Below, piece after piece: positions 59,364-64,000 of a stretch of 64,000 nucleotides of DNA. Under the pieces are notes generated by a model. That model was not told the origin of the DNA. It made no database searches and saw nothing but the letters and a program-made list of their open reading frames with translations. The translations under genes and the position numbers were made by a program. How positions within the stretch are numbered: the stretch's first letter is position 1; every line of letters begins with the position of its first letter. This DNA is from Saccharina japonica. Lineage: Eukaryota > Sar > Phaeophyceae > Laminariales > Laminariaceae. The DNA lies in assembly GCA_008828725.1 (NCBI GenBank), contig MEHQ01000321.1, forward strand, positions 1-64,000, in the 5' to 3' direction.

Positions 59364-61328
59364 AGTACTATTGTGGATAAAGCTTAGCGGGAAGTAGACA
59401 TAAAAGGAAGTTAGACTTTACGCATAGGTTTCCTTTGTTTCCGTGGTTTTGTGCTGCTTTCGGGAATGTTATGAGTGATCAACGTTGAAGCTCATGCTGC
59501 ACGTTGTCGGATGGCAAAGATGATAATAATACTACTGTATAGTAGTTGCGGTCATTCTTCTCCGAAAAAATCCCGGAACAACAATATATAAAAACCAGGA
59601 GGGTAGGTATACCCCCCTTTGACCATGCAATTCCCTGAATAAAGGAGCGTGTACTTGTGATGTTGTTGTGCTGTTGTTGTTGTATATCGCGCTGGCTAAC
59701 TGGCCTCGGTTCATATACCTGGTACGCCGTACATATTCAAATGTGTGCACAAGGCGCTTCTCGCGTTGCGGGCTGTTCCGCTTGCTATTTTTTTTTTTTT
59801 AATGTCCATCCCATTCATTGTCTTCGCCCTTCTTTTCTCTTTCCCAACCTCTTTAGTCGTAGCTCAGATCCGGGGTCACTAAGTATAGGCTCTTCTCCCC
59901 CCTCCCCCCTACGTTACATGCCTTGCATTTTTATCGCGAGAAGATTTCAGCACTTTCTTTCCTCGTCGACTTGCGTCGGATACGCTCGCTCATCAAGGAC
60001 ATGTCACCACATAGATAGATAGCATATATTTTACCTATACCCCCAAATGGCCGGAAAACCAGGGGGTATACCACCAAATGACCATTCCCCAATATGAAAA
60101 AGAAAGTCAAACAGCTGGCACAGAAAATAAGGAGGAAACAGGCGACTTGCAAATGCCAAGAGCTCCATATGCTCCCGGACAACAAATATGTATGTTCGAA
60201 ACAGAAAGCACGGCACCACGGCACACAGCAAGGCGCCGCGCTGCCTGCTGGGTGTGATTTGTGCCTCTTTTTGTGATGATATTATTTGTGGGACATACTC
60301 CTTCACATTTTGTATTCTCTATTGCACCAGATTGCACGGCAAAGTGTATTTTGCACCAGATTGCACGGCAAAGTGTATACACGGCAAACGGGACAACAAA
60401 AACAAAAGTGGAAGTTTGAAAAAAAAAAAGTGGGTGAGGCTATCACATTTCGAGCGAGAGGTCCAGACACAGTTCAGTTCATCCGCGTCTCTCAGCCTTC
60501 GCAACCACACCACTCTCCGAGCAATGACGCATATAATATCATACAGCCTTAAAGAGTTAGTTGGTGCCATCTCGTCCCGTGTAAAGCGAAAGCTAAGTTA
60601 TGATCGGCCGCGCATGATGCTGCGTGCGCAAAGCACCACTCTTTTTTTTATGAATCGAAGAAAAGAGTGGAAGAAACCAAGAAGACAAATAATTCCAGGA
60701 CCGATCCTGAAAGCCTAATTTTCCCTTTGGCAATTAAGAACTGAGAGTATAGGCTAAGAGGCCAGGGGTGGATGTGTCAAGGCTGGCCACCGAAGCAAAT
60801 ATGTCGGGAGACAGCACTTTCACTCCTTGACAGACCGCGTCAAGGCCAATGCCTTGACAGACAGCCTGGACAGCAAAAACAGGGGACACTACCGAAAAAT
60901 CCCCGCTTGTTCAAAAACGCCTGACAATAATGTATAAATGAATGTGTTTTCCTGTATTTTGTTTTTTGTCGGCATTTTGCTACATGTCTGAGTCCGATCT
61001 ACAGAAAAGATCGAAATTGAACTGCAGAATATCGATGATTTGAAATTAGGTAATATCAAACGAGTAAAATAGCCGCTGGACATAAAAAATAAAATAAGGG
61101 TTTCCACACATATTAGGAGGATTTTTCTGCCAGGGGGGTTGGGGACATATGTCTAGACAGCTGGATTTGCCTTGACAGACAGCCTTGACAGACAGACAGA
61201 CAGACAGCTTAAACGTTGATCACTCATAACATTCCCGAAAGCAGAAAATCACGGAAACAAAAGAAACCTATGCATGAAGTCTAACTTCCTTCTATGTCTA
61301 CTTCCCGCTAAGCCTTATCCACAGTACT
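59364..61328. mobile_element. About 2-kb element with 115-123 bp inverted repeats
   Basis: Left arm 59364-59486 (AGTACTATTGTGGATAAAGC, TTAGCGGGAAGTAGACAT, GGAAGTTAGACTT, CGGGAATGTTATGAGTGATC, AACGTT). Right arm 61214-61328 is its reverse complement, ending GGATAAGGC-type sequence and AGTACT. The interior contains a reversed SINE (59797-59990), two 28-bp tandem units GCACCAGATTGCACGGCAAA (60328-60380) and CTTGACAGACAG repeats (60825-60870, 61170-61205). The plus frame 60188-60718 has no recognised domain. Confidence 0.8.
59797..59990 (-). mobile_element. SINE S1, reversed copy
   Basis: Complement of the SINE body: GTCCATCCCATTCATTGTCT, TTCGCCCTTCTTTTCTCTTT, AGTCGTAGCTCAGATCCGGG, GCATTTTTATCGCGAGAAGA, CTTTCCTCGTCGACTTGCGT. 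A nearby block, GGCCATTTGGGGGTATA in complement at 60035-60078, is also found upstream of the copy at 53806. Confidence 0.85.
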
Positions 61329-61640
61329 TTGAAGAATCGGCACGGACATCGGCGGGTGGAAATAACGGTTTCATGTGAAGAACACACAAATACGATACCA
61401 TCCAACGCATCTGGATTGCCAGCATGGGTATAGGTCGTGCCTGTCGTGCATGGCATTGCAGTGCCTGCTCTCTCTGCTTATACTGCACATTACAATGTAG
61501 TATCTCTGTGTCGTAGTTTTGTGACCACAGAACTGGGATCTCTCTAGGACGAAGAATTGGCACGGACACTGGGTGTGCTGGATGTCGACGGGTACAAACA
61601 GCGGTTCCATGTAAACAACACACACACATATATCATACGT
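61321..61640 (-). repeat. Dispersed repeat D1, two reversed copies
   Basis: 61326-61392 (GAAGAATCGGCACGGACATC to TTTCATGTGAAGAACACACA) and 61430-61640 (GTAGTATCTCTGTGTCGTAG, TTTTGTGACCACAGAACTGG, GGCACGGACACTGGGTGTGC). The first starts at the outer edge of the 2-kb TIR element. Confidence 0.88.
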
Positions 61641-61710
61641 CCCTATATACGTAGATATGCACTGACTACACTCCCAATCATTCTTACCATCCGATATTGT
61701 GTAGCATACA

Positions 61711-62450
61711 CAGAGGGCGCCCGGTCTTAACCGGAGAGTTTTTTTTCCCAAATTTTCCACTTTTTTTTCACGAAAAACAGGAAGAAAAACAACAGATTTT
61801 GGAAATTTGACAGAGGGCAAACTATCGGGAAAGTTAAAATTCGCAAAAAAAACATTTGGAAACAAAAAATCAGGAAAATCTGGAACTGAAAAATACAATG
61901 CGCGAAAAAATAAATCAACGTGGAAACATTGGAAGTTCAGGACAAAAAATCCTTCGATAATAACGGCCCTAGAGAAACGCCAATTTGGCGTCCAGGCTCA
62001 AAATCTCATTTTATGTGCCGTTACCAGCATCTCCAGCACAACTTCTTATGTGATGGTTTCTTATTTTCTTGGCTCAAATTCAACCATTTCAGGGTTTCTT
62101 GGTTCTTATTCTTAAACGTACCGCGAGGTCACATCTCACGTCGTTGATGTTGGAGACTTCAGCCCCATATATATGGTACTTTGCTATGAGGATATACTCT
62201 CCAGAACGAACTCGTTTCTTGCAAGGGGAGAGTGTTGATCGCTGCTGTTTCTTATGTGACTGTTTCTTATCCTGTTGCCTCGTGTGAGCTGTTTTTCTTG
62301 CACCCAACCTCCTGGGGGGGGGGGGTTCCGACAATTTGAGCCTATCTGGCCTTGCCGCCCCCGGGCTAGGCACAATGATTGAAACGCAAACAAGGGCGAA
62401 CATATCATTCTTAACGTAGTATTTCTGAAAAACGGGCCGGGCGCCCTCTG
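61711..62450. mobile_element. 740-bp TIR element, ends CAGAGGGCGCCCGG
   Basis: Perfect 14-bp TIRs: CAGAGGGCGCCCGG at 61711-61724 and CCGGGCGCCCTCTG at 62437-62450. Flanks are CATACA and TATGTA, so a TA-rich target is likely but the duplication length is unclear. The interior has no transposase. It contains TTTCTTATGTGACTG/GGTTTCTTATTTTCTTGG stretches and a G run (62316-62327). Confidence 0.85.
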
Positions 62451-63016
62451 TATGTATGAATATGAAAGTGTGAGAGCTTCAACGTTTTGATCCCTCACAA
62501 TCACTCCGAACGAAAAAACAAAACACGAGAGTCATCCCACGGTAGGGGCGCAGCAAAAATTTCTGAGCACCTCACATGAGGAGCTCAATATCTCACCCGA
62601 AACATAGCTTCAGAAACATTCGCTCGCGCAACCCGACCAAACCGTCCAATGCGGTAGTCCTCAAACAAATATACCAATGAAATATGAATGGCATCCGGTG
62701 GTTACTCACGTGAGGAGCACAACCGGTCAGAAAATATTGAGCCTAAAAGTGGCACCCCTACCGTGGGATTGCTCACGAAACAAAAGGATGCCTCGTATCT
62801 ATGCTCAAAATATAACTCGTCTCTGCGGTACCTTTTGTACATCCGGCTAAAAAGGTCAATCTACTTCCATTTGTTTTGCTGTCCTTGCGCCTTCTCCCTC
62901 TCATCGCTTGCTCTTGTATTATATTCTACATCTTACCGCCGCATCCACGCTCGATCTCCCCACGCCATCGGTGTGGGTTTGTCACCCCCCTCTCCCCAGT
63001 ACATTATTACGTAGTA
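62451..63016. other. Repeat-derived, no gene
   Basis: 62560-62620 (CACCTCACATGAGGAGCTCA, ATATCTCACCCGAAA) is a weak third copy of the repeat at 5.1 and 9.1 kb. Related words recur at 62705-62760. The 108-codon frame at 62688 has no recognised domain. Confidence 0.45.
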
Positions 63017-64000
63017 CTACCGCAGTGGCGGTCCCTCTATATTTAGTGCCGGTATGTATGCGCCAGGCAACAATACCGGCACAATAATAGCGGTAACCGG
63101 TACTATATGCTCCGCACACTGCCACACTGGTTAACCCCATACCGGTATGTGCCAAGCGATTCCACGGGCACTATAGCGGGTAGCCGGCACTACTCAACCG
63201 GCACTATAGAGGGACCACTACCACTATTGCGGAGGACTGTAGTAAATAGGACCCAATGTTGTTCGTAAAAACAGGTAAATATATAGGTTTTTGTGTGTAC
63301 CGTAGGTGGTCCTATTTACTAGTATTACTAGTGTTTACTATGGTCCCCCGTACATTATTACGTAGTACTACCGTAGTTCGGGTCCCTCTATATTTAGTGC
63401 CGGTATGTAAGCGCCAGGCGACAATACCGGCACTATAATAGCGGCAACCGGCACTACATGCTCCGCACACTGCCACACTGGCTATTCCCATACCGGTATG
63501 TGCCAAGCGATTCCACAGGCACTATAGCGGGCAGCCGGCACTACGAAGGGACCGGCACTATGGAGGGACCACTGCCACTATTTACGGAGGACCATAGTAA
63601 ACACTAGTGAATAGGACCAAATGTTGTTGCAGTAGTAAAAACAGGTAACTATATATATAGGTGTTTGAGCATACCGTAGGTCCTATTTACTAGTATTACT
63701 AGTGTTTACTATGCCCCCCCGTACATTATTACGTAGTACTACCGTAGTTCCGGTCCCTCTATAATTAGTGCCGGTATTTATGCGCCAGGCAACAATACCG
63801 GCACTATAATAGCGGCAACCGGCACTACATGCTCCGCACACTACTATACCACACTGGTTAATCCCATCTGTACCAAAACCCATTCCACAGGCACTATAGC
63901 GGGCAGCCGGCACTATAGAGGGACCATGGCACTATAGAGGGACCACTTCCACTATTACGGAGGATTACAGTAAACACTAGTGAATAGGACCACATGTTGT
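63017..64000. repeat. Higher-order array of alternating MITE-B and MITE-A, period about 365 bp
   Basis: MITE-B at 63017-63222, 63377-63578 and 63742-63951 (CCCTCTATATTTAGTGCCGG, GCCAGGCAACAATACCGGCA, GCAACCGGCACTACATGCTC, CACTATAGAGGGACCACT). MITE-A at 63227-63352, 63583-63724 and from 63954, cut by the window edge. Units are the same orientation and similar enough to indicate tandem amplification of a MITE pair. Confidence 0.93.

Overview
This is a window of a large, repeat-rich eukaryotic nuclear genome. It has a spliced gene of at least 16 exons with GT-AG introns and one GC-AG intron, long microsatellites, scaffold Ns, tRNA-headed SINEs, several MITE families, a REL-endonuclease LINE and a DIRS/Crypton-type tyrosine recombinase. 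No bacterial features (operons, Shine-Dalgarno sites, CRISPR) are present. The transposon proteins resemble those I associate with brown algae and related stramenopiles. That placement is an inference, not something the sequence proves.

The one clearly recognisable host gene is a bifunctional delta-1-pyrroline-5-carboxylate synthase (P5CS) on the minus strand, 35.67 to 16.27 kb. Glutamate 5-kinase exons (35.7-29.5 kb) are followed by gamma-glutamyl phosphate reductase exons (25.2-16.3 kb). Exons 2-14 and 16-17 join with matching phases. The first recognisable exon is broken by two frame changes, and one exon of about 35-40 codons between 19.54 and 18.26 kb cannot be found. This is therefore either a decaying copy or a locus with local assembly errors. 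The introns are packed with simple repeats (CAG/CAA, CCAACA, CTACTG, CTACAGATAGAT, ACTCGGAGT, CTAAGG) and transposon copies.

Left flank (1-16 kb): direct repeats, a 486-bp TATCGT array, a split older repeat carrying a SINE, a 2.4-kb field of degenerate copies of a 20-bp palindrome (core CTTCCATGGAAG), a 2.4-kb foldback element with a second inverted-repeat element inside it, unassigned sequence, and a 410-base scaffold gap. A 26-bp minisatellite lies just beyond the P5CS stop codon.

Right flank (36-64 kb): almost entirely mobile DNA. It holds TTAA-bounded piggyBac-like MITEs, TTACGGGGGACC MITEs, SINEs, elements with poly(C) ends, a tyrosine-recombinase pseudogene interrupted by a MITE, a degenerate LINE with RT, CCHC and REL-endonuclease parts, TIR elements of 0.2-2 kb, and a 365-bp higher-order array of alternating MITEs at the right edge. 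The only other gene candidate is a pair of phase-matched exons at 53.05-52.05 kb with no recognised family.
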